From contig NZ_JACSQC010000001.1 of assembly GCF_014836875.1 (NCBI RefSeq), positions 372,001-436,000 of the forward strand: DNA of 64,000 nucleotides, given 5' to 3'. The position numbers were made by a program, and so were the translations under genes. Below, piece after piece: positions 1 through 7,735 of this stretch (position 1 is the stretch's first letter; each line of letters begins with the position of its first letter). Source of the DNA: Arthrobacter pullicola. GTDB taxonomy: Bacteria; Actinomycetota; Actinomycetes; Actinomycetales; Micrococcaceae. The notes below the pieces were generated by a model. The model was not told where the DNA came from. It did not search any database and saw nothing but the letters and a program-made list of their open reading frames with translations.

Positions 1-796
1 GTGTGCTGTTGAGCCCTGCTTTCCCCGGGTCCTCATCCAGGAAGGGTTCAGCCAGGCTCCATGCGAACTCAAAGAGCATGGCGAATAATCCGATCAGATT
101 CGGGTCCCGGATCACCAAGCCCGCGCGGTCATAGCTGTGCAGCTGCCGGGCCACAACGGCCACTTTGTCATCGAAGATCAGCGTGCGGAGCGGAACGTAG
201 GGCAGGGTCCGGAACTCGCCGCCGGCACCGCTGATCATCTCCACGGCCTTGCGGGTGGGTACATGGTCGCGGGTGCTGGCGTGGTAGAGCGTCTGCCGCC
301 GAACCCCGGCGCGAAGCAGATCCAGGTCTTTCTGCACGCTTTCCTCCTGGAAATCCGCATTGGAACCGTGTCCTGGCCGGGCGATCAGAACCCGGTCGGA
401 TGCTGAACGGCCGTATTCGATGAGGACCCGCTGCACCTGCTCGGGATCTTCCAGTACCTCCACCGAGGCATCTGCTGCAGCTTGCCGGCGCGCTTCGGCG
501 AAAGTTGGCACCAGGCCTGCCAGCTCCCTGCGCTTGGCACCAATCCGTGAGCGCAGTTCCAGCATCGCCCTTTCATCCGGGTCCACCAGCTCCGCGAGTG
601 CGACGTCGGGGGACACCGCCGTGTAGACCGGCACATCGGTTCCTTCCGCGAAGAGCAGGCACCGGGACCGCAGCTCCTCCACGGCCTGGTCGATGGCACG
701 CGTGGTGTACCCCAGGGCGTCCGAGGCCTCGGCGGGGGTCCAGCCAGGATGGGCGACCGCATAGCGGTAGACCTCAACCGACACCTGATCAAGCAC
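1..796 (-). CDS. TrmB/LuxR-like transcriptional regulator, partial (C-terminus off window)
   Basis: About 265 codons are open on the minus strand and run off the left edge without a stop. The N-terminus (VLDQVSVEVYRYAVAHPGWT, then an EASDALGYTTRAIDQAVEEL stretch) reads as a TrmB-type winged helix. The middle carries a segment resembling the effector domain of TrmB-LuxR hybrids of actinobacteria (VLIARPG, then VRRQTLYHAS and a FDDKVAVV strand). In that family a LuxR HTH follows at the C-terminus, which would lie outside the window. I chose GTG at 796 because AGGAGG lies 6 bases upstream; ATG at 802 is in frame but abuts that site. It is divergent from the RiPP-like genes at 1168-2519 and may control them, which is inference. 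Confidence 0.6.
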   Translation of the reverse strand, partial: MLDQVSVEVYRYAVAHPGWTPAEASDALGYTTRAIDQAVEELRSRCLLFAEGTDVPVYTAVSPDVALAELVDPDERAMLELRSRIGAKRRELAGLVPTFAEARRQAAADASVEVLEDPEQVQRVLIEYGRSASDRVLIARPGHGSNADFQEESVQKDLDLLRAGVRRQTLYHASTRDHVPTRKAVEMISGAGGEFRTLPYVPLRTLIFDDKVAVVARQLHSYDRAGLVIRDPNLIGLFAMLFEFAWSLAEPFLDEDPGKAGLNST

Positions 797-922
797 GTGC
801 ATCCTCCTCAAAACCGCGTCGTAAGGCCGTCGCGGGGCCGGTTCGTTTATCAGCGCGGGCGTGTTGTCATCCCGGCGGGGGCAAAGCGTTCCGGGTCGAA
901 ATTGGAACCCGGAGACAATGAC

Positions 923-940
923 ATGGCAAGTTAATGCCAT
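923..940. promoter_or_regulatory. Inverted repeat in the divergent regulator/peptide intergenic region
   Basis: ATGGCA and TGCCAT arms flank a 6-base spacer (AGTTAA) inside the 371-base gap between the regulator (start 796) and the 17-codon ORF (start 1168). It is the clearest dyad in this gap and a candidate operator. No convincing -35/-10 pair was identified elsewhere in the gap. Confidence 0.3.
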
Positions 941-1167
941 TCTCCATGGAAACTCTCAGTTTGGGCACCTAAGCCTGCGAATTCCGTGCCCTCTAGCGTG
1001 TCACCGCACGCCTCCCGGCACCTGGCGGGGGTGGTCCGGGCATCAACCGGCCATGACAGGAAGCTGAAATTCGGAACTGTGGACACGCCCTCTCGGGGCG
1101 GGGGAAGCTTTCGGAGTCAAACACGGCCGGCTGTGCAACCAGCCGAACTAAAAGAGGGGATACGACC

Positions 1168-1221
1168 ATGGAGAAAGCTACAGGATCAACGGTTTCCATC
1201 AAGAGCTGGGAATGGTTCTGA
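1168..1221 (+). CDS. Candidate 17-residue precursor or signal peptide
   Basis: This short ORF encodes MEKATGSTVSIKSWEWF and stops with TGA. An AGAGGGG Shine-Dalgarno-like site lies 8 bases before the ATG. The peptide has five Ser/Thr residues and an aromatic WEWF end. It sits 97 bases upstream of a SpaB_C-domain protein and divergent from a TrmB/LuxR-like regulator. Such enzymes act on ribosomal peptides, so position and composition suggest a RiPP substrate or peptide signal. It is very short for a classical leader plus core, and an ORF this size can occur by chance. Confidence 0.35.
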   Translation: MEKATGSTVSIKSWEWF

Positions 1222-1318
1222 TTTAGTCCCCTCGCTTTGGGGGAAGAACCAACCAGCAACACACATATAGACCCGCCCCAGCGGTGGTAACCAGCTTTGA
1301 ACCCGGAGGAAGATCGCC

Positions 1319-2278
1319 ATGAGCCAGCTAACAGCAGTTCGAAACGCCTCGCGAACTAATGCAAGCACTCACTGGTGGACGCTTTCGATCTATACCGGCG
1401 GCTTCGATGTAGCGGACGGCATCATTGGAGAACTGGTTACCCCGCTGGCGGCGCAGGCTCAGCTATGGGGAGCGCAGCGGTGGTTTTATACCCGCTGCTC
1501 TGAGCCAACAAACGCACACGTGAGGATCAAGATCCTTGCTCCGCAGGAGACCCTGGACCGGCTGCAGTCGCTTCTTGTCGCGCTGCAGGAGCAGGCAAGC
1601 GGGGTCATTGGGCACCTGAGCGTAACGCACGCCTTTGGGGATCCCGCCTCCGACCGGCTCGGTCCCGGCGGGGCCGAACAGCAGGACCCCCGGGTGGAGG
1701 CCGATCTCGCCAAGTACGGTGGCGTGGAAGGCCTGGCCCTGGCGGAAGAAGTCTTCGAACTTTCCTCTGACCTGGGTACCTGGGCCACAGCACGCTTCCC
1801 CAAGGTCCAGAACAGGTGGGCGCTGGGATCCCTGCTGCTCTTCGATTCGGCGCGCAGCATGATGAAGGGTCCACGCGCTTCCAGCTGGCCCGACCGGCGC
1901 CGGCTTTCCTGGGAGTATTACTGGGATAGCCATCTGCGCAGCTGCACAGCGGGTTTTGGTCCCCGTGCCGCGAGTGTCCGCCAGGCGATGACAGTCCAGG
2001 TCAGCGCGAAGGTTATGCCCACGCACCGGTTGATGGCGGCTACTGCCGCGGAATCCGCAGTAGAGAACTGGCGGCGCCGCTGGTTCCGCACAATGGACAC
2101 CTACCTTTACCGTGCAGACAAGGCCCGCGTCAGCCGAAGCGCCCAGCACCTCACTGTTTACCAGGCGCACATGCTGCTCAACCGGCTTGGCCTGTCCCTG
2201 CGCGAAGAGGCGGCCATGGGCCTTTATGCGAGGACCTGGAGCACCGAGCGCGAAGCCCTGCTTCTGGATAAGCACTAG
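1319..2278 (+). CDS. Stand-alone lanthipeptide dehydratase C-terminal (SpaB_C / thiopeptide-type) domain protein
   Basis: The 319-residue product carries hallmarks of the SpaB_C family. Near residues 19-75 there is HWWTLSIYTGG, then a wFxxR-type strand (RWFYTRCSEP) followed by HVRIKIL, matching the family pattern wfFiRY...HlRlR. YGGVEGLALAEEVFELSSD (about residues 133-151) matches the conserved YGG...aE.lF..dS block. In LanB enzymes this domain eliminates glutamate from glutamylated Ser/Thr; in thiopeptide systems stand-alone versions form pyridine rings. No glutamylation-domain (Lant_dehydr_N) partner is visible here. GGAGGAAG lies 7 bases before the ATG. The exact chemistry is unknown. Confidence 0.72.
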   Translation: MSQLTAVRNASRTNASTHWWTLSIYTGGFDVADGIIGELVTPLAAQAQLWGAQRWFYTRCSEPTNAHVRIKILAPQETLDRLQSLLVALQEQASGVIGHLSVTHAFGDPASDRLGPGGAEQQDPRVEADLAKYGGVEGLALAEEVFELSSDLGTWATARFPKVQNRWALGSLLLFDSARSMMKGPRASSWPDRRRLSWEYYWDSHLRSCTAGFGPRAASVRQAMTVQVSAKVMPTHRLMAATAAESAVENWRRRWFRTMDTYLYRADKARVSRSAQHLTVYQAHMLLNRLGLSLREEAAMGLYARTWSTEREALLLDKH

Positions 2279-2306
2279 CCGCTCCGGATGGTCCGGGGGG
2301 AACATC

Positions 2307-2519
2307 GTGAAGAAAGAGGTCGTCACTGTGGCACAACGGAATGAACTGGTTCTCGCCGCGGACCAAAAAGACCTGGGAGCAGTCCTGGGGTGCAGTGAAG
2401 GAACGATCGAAGACATGCGCGACATGGGGTACGTGGAATCACGCGGAGAACTCTGGAGCGTCGGTCCCGCCCGTGACTACCTGCGGGACGCCGCCTGGGC
2501 GGATGGTCTCTGGGACTGA
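2307..2519 (+). CDS. Small HTH-like protein (70 aa) downstream of the SpaB_C gene
   Basis: A GTG start at 2307 follows GGGGGGAA; a second in-frame GTG at 2328 (preceded by GAAAGAGG) would give 63 residues. The central part (DLGAVLGCSEGTIEDMRDMG, followed by a short beta-like stretch) has the shape of a MerR/excisionase-type helix-turn-helix, but the match is loose. The C-terminus is rich in Asp and Trp (AAWADGLWD). It lies 28 bases after the SpaB_C stop and just before a strong terminator, so it is probably the last gene of that unit. It could be a regulator, a recognition protein or an immunity factor; none can be chosen from sequence alone. Confidence 0.5.
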   Translation: MKKEVVTVAQRNELVLAADQKDLGAVLGCSEGTIEDMRDMGYVESRGELWSVGPARDYLRDAAWADGLWD

Positions 2520-2607
2520 ACTGCACCACAAAGAAACGTCCGCCGAATCGGGACGGCTCCACTGCGGGAGCCAATGACGAAGCGGCGGCGAGGGGTTAGG
2601 ACCCCAT

Positions 2608-2652
2608 AAGGACGGATCTGCCTGTGTCCCCCCTACAGGCGGATCCGTCCTT
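2608..2652 (+). terminator. Rho-independent terminator after the RiPP-like unit
   Basis: AAGGACGGATC plus TGCCTGT pairs with ACAGGC plus GGATCCGTCCTT around a C-rich loop; TCATTTTG follows. It closes the 1168-2519 unit before katE. Confidence 0.8.
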
Positions 2653-2765
2653 CATTTTGTGCCCTGAAAGCTCCAGTGTTGTTCAGTACCCTTACTATTT
2701 TTGGGTAGGGTGATTGTGGGGCGGCGCGACGCGCCGCTGGATTGTTCGACGAGATGGAGGCTTAC

Positions 2766-4988
2766 ATGGCTGATCAGAGCACTTCTGCAAACGGACTGCC
2801 CATTCCCGGTGCTCCGGCACCCCAAGCGCCGGCGCTTGCAGAACCGACCGAACCACGCGAGCCCTTGCCTCCCAAGCCCGACCAGGACGGCCCGGAGACA
2901 GTTTCCCCCACCGGAGTTCCAACCGGGGCTCCGAAGACCTCCAATGCGCAGTCGGGCCGCTACCTGACTACGGCACAGGGGGTGAGGCTGCAGGATACAG
3001 ACCATTCGCTGAAGGCCGGCCCGCGCGGACCGGTGCTGCTGCAGGACCATCACCTGCGGGAGAAAATCACCCACTTCGACCACGAGCGGATCCCCGAGCG
3101 TGTTGTCCATGCACGCGGCGCCGCAGCGCACGGCGTTTTCACCGCCAACGGCGCAGCGGAAGGAATCACGCGCGCCGGGTTCCTCGCCAAGGATGCCCAG
3201 ACACCGGTCTTTGTCCGTTTCTCCACCGTGCTCGGTTCGCGGGGTTCCGCCGACACCGTCCGCGATACCCGCGGCTTCGCCACGAAGTTCTACACCGATG
3301 AAGGCACTTTCGACCTGGTCGGCAACAATATTCCGGTGTTCTTCATTCAGGACGCGATTAAGTTCCCCGACGTGATTCATGCCGGCAAGCCGCACCCTGA
3401 CCGGGAGATTCCGCAGGCCCAGAGCGCACATGACACTTTCTGGGACTTCGTCTCGCTGCACACTGAAGCGCAGCACCACACGATGTGGAACATGTCCGAC
3501 CGGGGCATTCCGCGGTCCTACCGCACCATGGAAGGGTTCGGCGTCCACACCTTCCGCCTGGTCAATGCCAGGGGCGAGACGTCGCTGGTGAAGTTCCATT
3601 GGAAGCCCCGGCTTGGTGTGCACTCGCTGGTCTGGGAAGAAGCCCAGATCATCAACGGCATGGATCCGGACTTCCACCGCCGGGATCTGGCGGATGCCAT
3701 CGAAGCGGGTGCCTACCCGCAGTGGGATCTGGGCGTCCAGGTCTTTCCTGATACCGAAGAGGAAATGTTCGAGGGCATCGACCTCCTGGACCCCACCAAA
3801 ATCGTTCCGGAGGAACTGGCCCCGGTGCAGATCATCGGCACCATGACCCTGAACCGGAACACCACCAATTACTTCGCCGAGACCGAACAGGTTGCTTTCC
3901 ACCCGGGCCACCTGGTGCCGGGCATCGATGTGACCAACGACCCGCTGCTGCAGGGGCGCCTGTTTTCCTACATCGACACGCAGCTGACCCGGCTGGGGGG
4001 ACCGAATTTCCACCAGATTCCGATCAACCGGCCGCATGCCCCGGTCAATGACATGTTCCGGGAGGGCTTCCACCAGGACGCCGTGCACAGCGGGGTTGCC
4101 CCCTACCAGCCCAACTCCCTGGACGGCGGCTGCCCCTTCCTGGCGGGTGCGGACATGGGTGCGTTCATAGACGTCCCCGTGCCGGTGGCGGAGTCACGGA
4201 AGGTGCGCCAGAACCCGGCGACGTTCGATGACCACTACAGCCAGCCGCGGCAGTTCTTCCGGTCGCTGACGCCGGTGGAGCAGGACCATGTGATTCAGGC
4301 CTACACCTTCGAGCTGGGCAAGTGCTACGAGGAAAATATCCGTACCCGTCAGCTGCAGCAGCTGGCGAACATCGACGAGCGGCTCTGCGCCGAGGTGGCA
4401 GCGGGCCTCGGGCTGCCCGCGCCGGCGCCGGCGGTGACGGTGGAAGATGCTGATCCCAGCCCTGCCCTTCGCCAGGTCGGCAAGGCATGGCCCGTTGACG
4501 GCCGCATCATCGGCATCCTGGCTGATGACACCACCGACCTCGCCGCGTTGGAGCAGGTGCGCGCCGCGATCGACGCAGCGGACATGGTTCCGCTGATTAT
4601 CGCTCCCAGAGGCGGAAAGCTGGGCGGCCAGGTGCCTGCACAGCGGACCTATCTCACCGCCCGTTCCACCGAGTTCGACGCCGTGATCGTCGCCGGCGCG
4701 GGTGAACACGGTGCTGATGACGCCGACAGCCTTGATGCCAAGGCCGGGAACCCGGCCGGGCATCCCGCCATCGACCCCCGTGTCGCGATCCTTCTCACCG
4801 AGGCCTACCGGCACTCCAAGGCGCTGGCCGCCTGGGGCCGGGGCTCAGCGGTGCTGGCGGCGTCGGGCATTCCGGGAGATGCCCCGGGCATCATCTCAGC
4901 CGACCCCGCGCAGATCGTGCCGGCACTGACGGAGCTGCTTTCGCAGCACCGGGTGTGGGAACGCTTCCCGGTGGCGCAGGGCGCTTAA
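2766..4988 (+). CDS. katE: Large-subunit monofunctional catalase (HPII type)
   Basis: The 740-residue protein breaks down hydrogen peroxide to water and oxygen in the cytoplasm using heme. The catalytic His lies in [12 protein letters not shown]. Other catalase blocks are [34 protein letters not shown], the [19 protein letters not shown] region and [15 protein letters not shown]. Residues after about 570 form the extra flavodoxin/glutamine-amidotransferase-like domain (starting RIIGILADD) that defines the large-subunit clade. The first 70 residues are a Pro-rich extension. I chose ATG at 2766 because GGAGG lies 5 bases upstream; a TTG at 2742 is in frame but poorer. It is monocistronic, with terminators on both sides. 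Confidence 0.95.
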   Translation: MADQSTSANGLPIPGAPAPQAPALAEPTEPREPLPPKPDQDGPETVSPTGVPTGAPKTSNAQSGRYLTTAQGVRLQDTDHSLKAGPRGPVLLQDHHLREKITHFDHERIPERVVHARGAAAHGVFTANGAAEGITRAGFLAKDAQTPVFVRFSTVLGSRGSADTVRDTRGFATKFYTDEGTFDLVGNNIPVFFIQDAIKFPDVIHAGKPHPDREIPQAQSAHDTFWDFVSLHTEAQHHTMWNMSDRGIPRSYRTMEGFGVHTFRLVNARGETSLVKFHWKPRLGVHSLVWEEAQIINGMDPDFHRRDLADAIEAGAYPQWDLGVQVFPDTEEEMFEGIDLLDPTKIVPEELAPVQIIGTMTLNRNTTNYFAETEQVAFHPGHLVPGIDVTNDPLLQGRLFSYIDTQLTRLGGPNFHQIPINRPHAPVNDMFREGFHQDAVHSGVAPYQPNSLDGGCPFLAGADMGAFIDVPVPVAESRKVRQNPATFDDHYSQPRQFFRSLTPVEQDHVIQAYTFELGKCYEENIRTRQLQQLANIDERLCAEVAAGLGLPAPAPAVTVEDADPSPALRQVGKAWPVDGRIIGILADDTTDLAALEQVRAAIDAADMVPLIIAPRGGKLGGQVPAQRTYLTARSTEFDAVIVAGAGEHGADDADSLDAKAGNPAGHPAIDPRVAILLTEAYRHSKALAAWGRGSAVLAASGIPGDAPGIISADPAQIVPALTELLSQHRVWERFPVAQGA

Positions 4989-5031
4989 CCGGACGGCGCG
5001 CCTAACCAGGCGGCTGGCGGACTACGGCCAT

Positions 5032-5076
5032 AAGGACGGGCCCGGAGCGGAGGAATTCCGCTCCGGGCCCGTCCTT
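5032..5076 (+). terminator. Terminator after katE
   Basis: AAGGACGGGCCCGGAGCGG pairs perfectly with CCGCTCCGGGCCCGTCCTT around a short AT-containing loop. It stands between katE and the convergent MarR-like gene, so it may act in both directions. Confidence 0.85.
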
Positions 5077-5115
5077 GTGCCCAGCTGTTTGGTTCCCGTA
5101 CACGGGATCCCGGGC

Positions 5116-5544
5116 TTAGGCGGAGTCCCGTTCCATGGAGGGGGTGCGTTCCTGTGGCGGGTCCGCGTGCTCCAGCGTCTTGATGAGAGTCAGAAGCGCC
5201 TGCCGCAGATCGTCCGTACCAGACTTGCCCTCACAGGTTTTTTTCTGCAGTGCCAGATCGTCCAGGATCTGCTGCCCTGACCTGCTCCGGGACCATGTCG
5301 TCTGCGGTGACAGGTCCGCATAACCGGCGGCCCTCAGGGCCACAAGGCAGGCAGCTGCCTCCCCAGCGGTCAGGCCCGCCGTTTCGGCAGCCTCAGCCAC
5401 CCGTATGCCGTTGGCGGAAAGCGCCCTCAGTACGGTCAGGGAATTCTCGGTCAGGGACAAATCGGCTAAGAAGTGGATTCTCGCCTGTCCGGAAAGGTGG
5501 GCAGCGGCACCGAGCAGCAGGTGGAGGTTGCCGGCGGTCTGCAT
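5116..5544 (-). CDS. MarR-like winged-helix regulator
   Basis: The 142-residue product (start MQTAGNLHLLLGAAAHLSG) has a winged-helix core: SLTENSLTVLRALSANG, the recognition region AEAAETAGLTAGEAAACLVAL and a wing with SPQTTWSRSRSG. The C-terminus is a helical tail with KTLEHADPPQE. The ATG at 5544 lies 7 bases after the stop of the upstream zinc-ribbon gene, so the two are probably co-transcribed and translationally coupled; its own ribosome site is weak. The longer in-frame extension to 5646 would overlap the upstream gene and was not used. Its target is not evident. Confidence 0.55.
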   Translation of the reverse strand: MQTAGNLHLLLGAAAHLSGQARIHFLADLSLTENSLTVLRALSANGIRVAEAAETAGLTAGEAAACLVALRAAGYADLSPQTTWSRSRSGQQILDDLALQKKTCEGKSGTDDLRQALLTLIKTLEHADPPQERTPSMERDSA

Positions 5545-5551
5545 GGGCTGG

Positions 5552-5743
5552 TTAGTGCCCAATGCGCCACCCGGGGGGAGTCCAGCCAGCCGGAACTTCG
5601 TGGCCCGCGAAGGTCTCGCAGGCTGAGCAGGTATAGCTGACAACACCGGGGCCGCCGTCGGACGGCGCGGTGTAGTACTCGTAGATCAGATAATCGTCGA
5701 CGCCGCAGTCGTGGCACAGCGGCAAATGTGCCGGAAGGCCCAT
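5552..5743 (-). CDS. Small zinc-ribbon protein, function unknown
   Basis: The 63-residue protein has two CxxC knuckles, CHDCGVDD near residue 10 and YTCSACETF near residue 38, about 29 residues apart, which should bind one zinc ion. A Tyr-rich stretch (DYLIYEYYTAP) joins them. GGAG lies 8 bases before the ATG. It heads a two-gene unit with the MarR-like regulator and is divergent from the GAF-ANTAR gene. I do not recognise a named family. Confidence 0.65.
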   Translation of the reverse strand: MGLPAHLPLCHDCGVDDYLIYEYYTAPSDGGPGVVSYTCSACETFAGHEVPAGWTPPGWRIGH

Positions 5744-5783
5744 TCATAACTCCGTAAAGGTATCCAGAAGCCATGGCCGCGTC

Positions 5784-5812
5784 TTGACCGTATCCCGATA
5801 TCGTAGTATCTA
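5784..5812 (+). promoter_or_regulatory. Probable promoter of the GAF-ANTAR gene
   Basis: TTGACC at 5784-5789 and TATCTA at 5807-5812 are 17 bases apart, a good match to a housekeeping sigma-70/SigA-type promoter. It lies 59 bases before the start codon at 5871. Confidence 0.5.
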
Positions 5813-5870
5813 ACCTCGGACACGACAATTAGGTGCACTGGGTGCGGGCGTTGGAGCGGGAAAATGAATA

Positions 5871-6608
5871 ATGGATGACCTGAGGTCGGGGACCGCAACG
5901 GCGGCCCAGCTGCAGGACCTGCTGGTGCATCACGAGGACGTCCTGGAGTTTCTCCAGCACCTGGCCAGACTGAGTTCGTCTTCGCTCTCCTCCAGAGGGA
6001 TGGTGTACTGCGGCATCACCCTGCAGCGCTCACGCGAACTCACTTTCACAGTGGCGAGCAGCGACAGCACAGCGCTGGAGATGGATGAAATGCAGTACGC
6101 CTTCGACGACGGGCCCTGTCTGCACGCCCTGCGCGTCCATGAGCCCGTCCACGTCCCTGATACGTCCCGGGACGAAAGGTGGCCGGAGTACCTGAAACAC
6201 GTCGTCGCGCAGGGGGTGAACACCATGTACGCCGTTCCGCTCGACCTCGAAGGGCATTCCAGGGCCGCCCTGAATCTCTACTCCCGCTCGCCCGGGGTGT
6301 TCGATGAGGAATTCCAGCGCGTGGCCCGGACCTACGCGGCCGAGGCATCCCTTGCCCTGCGGCTGGCTGTGCGGATGTCCCAGCGCGCCACGACAGTGGA
6401 GGACCTGCAGGCAGTGCTGCAGTCCCGCACGGACATCGACCTGGCGATCGGCATCATCATGGGCCAGAACCGCTGCACCCAGCACGAAGCCTTCGAAACG
6501 CTGAAACGTGCGTCCAACAGCCGCAACCTTAAGCTCAAGGTGCTGGCCGGTGAAATGGTGGCACGGCTGAACGGCGCTCCTTCCGAGACCCACTTCCAGC
6601 CGTCATGA
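5871..6608 (+). CDS. GAF and ANTAR domain transcription antiterminator
   Basis: The 245-residue protein has a GAF sensor domain (about residues 30-175) and a C-terminal ANTAR RNA-binding domain of about 55 residues (VLQSRTDIDLAIGIIMGQNR, then the HEAFETLKRASNSRNLKLK helix). ANTAR proteins bind paired RNA hairpins to prevent termination in response to a signal; the GAF ligand is unknown. Its stop overlaps the next start (ATGA), so it is coupled to the oxidoreductase gene that follows. No target hairpin pair was identified. Confidence 0.88.
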   Translation: MDDLRSGTATAAQLQDLLVHHEDVLEFLQHLARLSSSSLSSRGMVYCGITLQRSRELTFTVASSDSTALEMDEMQYAFDDGPCLHALRVHEPVHVPDTSRDERWPEYLKHVVAQGVNTMYAVPLDLEGHSRAALNLYSRSPGVFDEEFQRVARTYAAEASLALRLAVRMSQRATTVEDLQAVLQSRTDIDLAIGIIMGQNRCTQHEAFETLKRASNSRNLKLKVLAGEMVARLNGAPSETHFQPS

Positions 6609-7651
6609 CCGGCGGCGCAGCGAAAACCGCGCCGATCCGCACAGCATTGTTCGGTTACGGCCTGGGCGGCAGGGTCTTCCACGCCCCGCTGCTCGGACTG
6701 AATCCGCAGTACTCCCTCGACGTCATCGTCACGGCCGAGGCCGGACGCGCGGCGGCCGCTGCCGCTGCCTACCCTGACGCCGCCGTCCTGCCCTCCGCCG
6801 AAGCGGCGCTGGAGCGCGCCGGCAGCCTTGATCTTGCCGTCATCAGCACCCCGCCGGGCACCCATGCCCCACTGGCACGGGCAGCGCTGGACGCAGGGCT
6901 GGGCGTTGTGGTGGATAAACCGTTCGCGCACACGCCGGAAGCCGCCTCCGGCCTCATCGAACTGGCTGCGGCAAAGGAGCTGGTGCTGTCGGTGTTCCAG
7001 AACCGGCGCTGGGACGGGGACTTCCTCACCCTGCAGGGGCTCCTGCAGCGAGGCGAACTGGGAACCGTGACCCGCTTTGAGTCACGGATGGAGAGCTGGA
7101 AACCCGTTGTCAGCAAGGCCTGGAAAGCCGCGACGGGAGCCGCTGACGGCGGCGGAATTCTCTTTGACCTGGGCCCGCACCTCATTGACCAGGCGCTGGA
7201 GCTCTTCGGGCCCGCTGAACCGGCCTATGCCGAAGTTGCTGCAAGGCGCGGCGGTGGAGGGCCGGACGACGACGTCTTCGTTGTCCTGCAGCACGCGGCC
7301 GGCGTGCTGTCCCATCTGTGGATGAACTCACTGGCACCGCAGGCGGGGGACCGCTTCCGGGTCACAGGCTCCGAAGCGTCCTGGACCAAACGGGGGACTG
7401 ACCCGCAGGAAGGGCAGCTCGATGCCGGCCTGCGGCCCGGAAGCCCCGGCTACGGGCTTGAGGAGCGGGAACGCTGGGGGCAGCTGGGGCGGGACGGAAC
7501 CACCGTTCCGGTGCCCACCGAGCCCGGACGCTACCAGGACTACTACGCCCGGCTAGCGGATACCTTCCTGCACGGAAGCCCGGTACCGGTGGACCCGGCC
7601 GACTCGCTGCGCGGGCTGGAGATCATACGCCTGATCCACGCCGGACTTTAA
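6605..7651 (+). CDS. Gfo/Idh/MocA family oxidoreductase
   Basis: This is a 348-residue NAD(P)-dependent dehydrogenase, normal length for the family. The N-terminal Rossmann fold shows ALFGYGLGGRVFHAPLL and, near residue 98, the family motif DKPFAHTPEAA (usually EKP). The C-terminal alpha/beta domain has the substrate-site pattern GGGILFDLGPHLIDQALELF. The likely substrate is a sugar or polyol, but it cannot be assigned. It overlaps the GAF-ANTAR gene by 4 bases. Confidence 0.88.
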   Translation: MTGGAAKTAPIRTALFGYGLGGRVFHAPLLGLNPQYSLDVIVTAEAGRAAAAAAAYPDAAVLPSAEAALERAGSLDLAVISTPPGTHAPLARAALDAGLGVVVDKPFAHTPEAASGLIELAAAKELVLSVFQNRRWDGDFLTLQGLLQRGELGTVTRFESRMESWKPVVSKAWKAATGAADGGGILFDLGPHLIDQALELFGPAEPAYAEVAARRGGGGPDDDVFVVLQHAAGVLSHLWMNSLAPQAGDRFRVTGSEASWTKRGTDPQEGQLDAGLRPGSPGYGLEERERWGQLGRDGTTVPVPTEPGRYQDYYARLADTFLHGSPVPVDPADSLRGLEIIRLIHAGL

Positions 7652-7735
7652 ACCGCCCCGGGGCAGCGTGTAATCCGGAAGCGCAAACGGGACGCAAATC
7701 ACGGTGTGTCAATCGTCTCGTTTAGCATTTTAGGA

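Noticed and set aside
2652-4088. 478-codon open frame antisense to katE
   Set aside because: It is a high-GC shadow of katE with no family motif; the sense strand has catalase signatures throughout.
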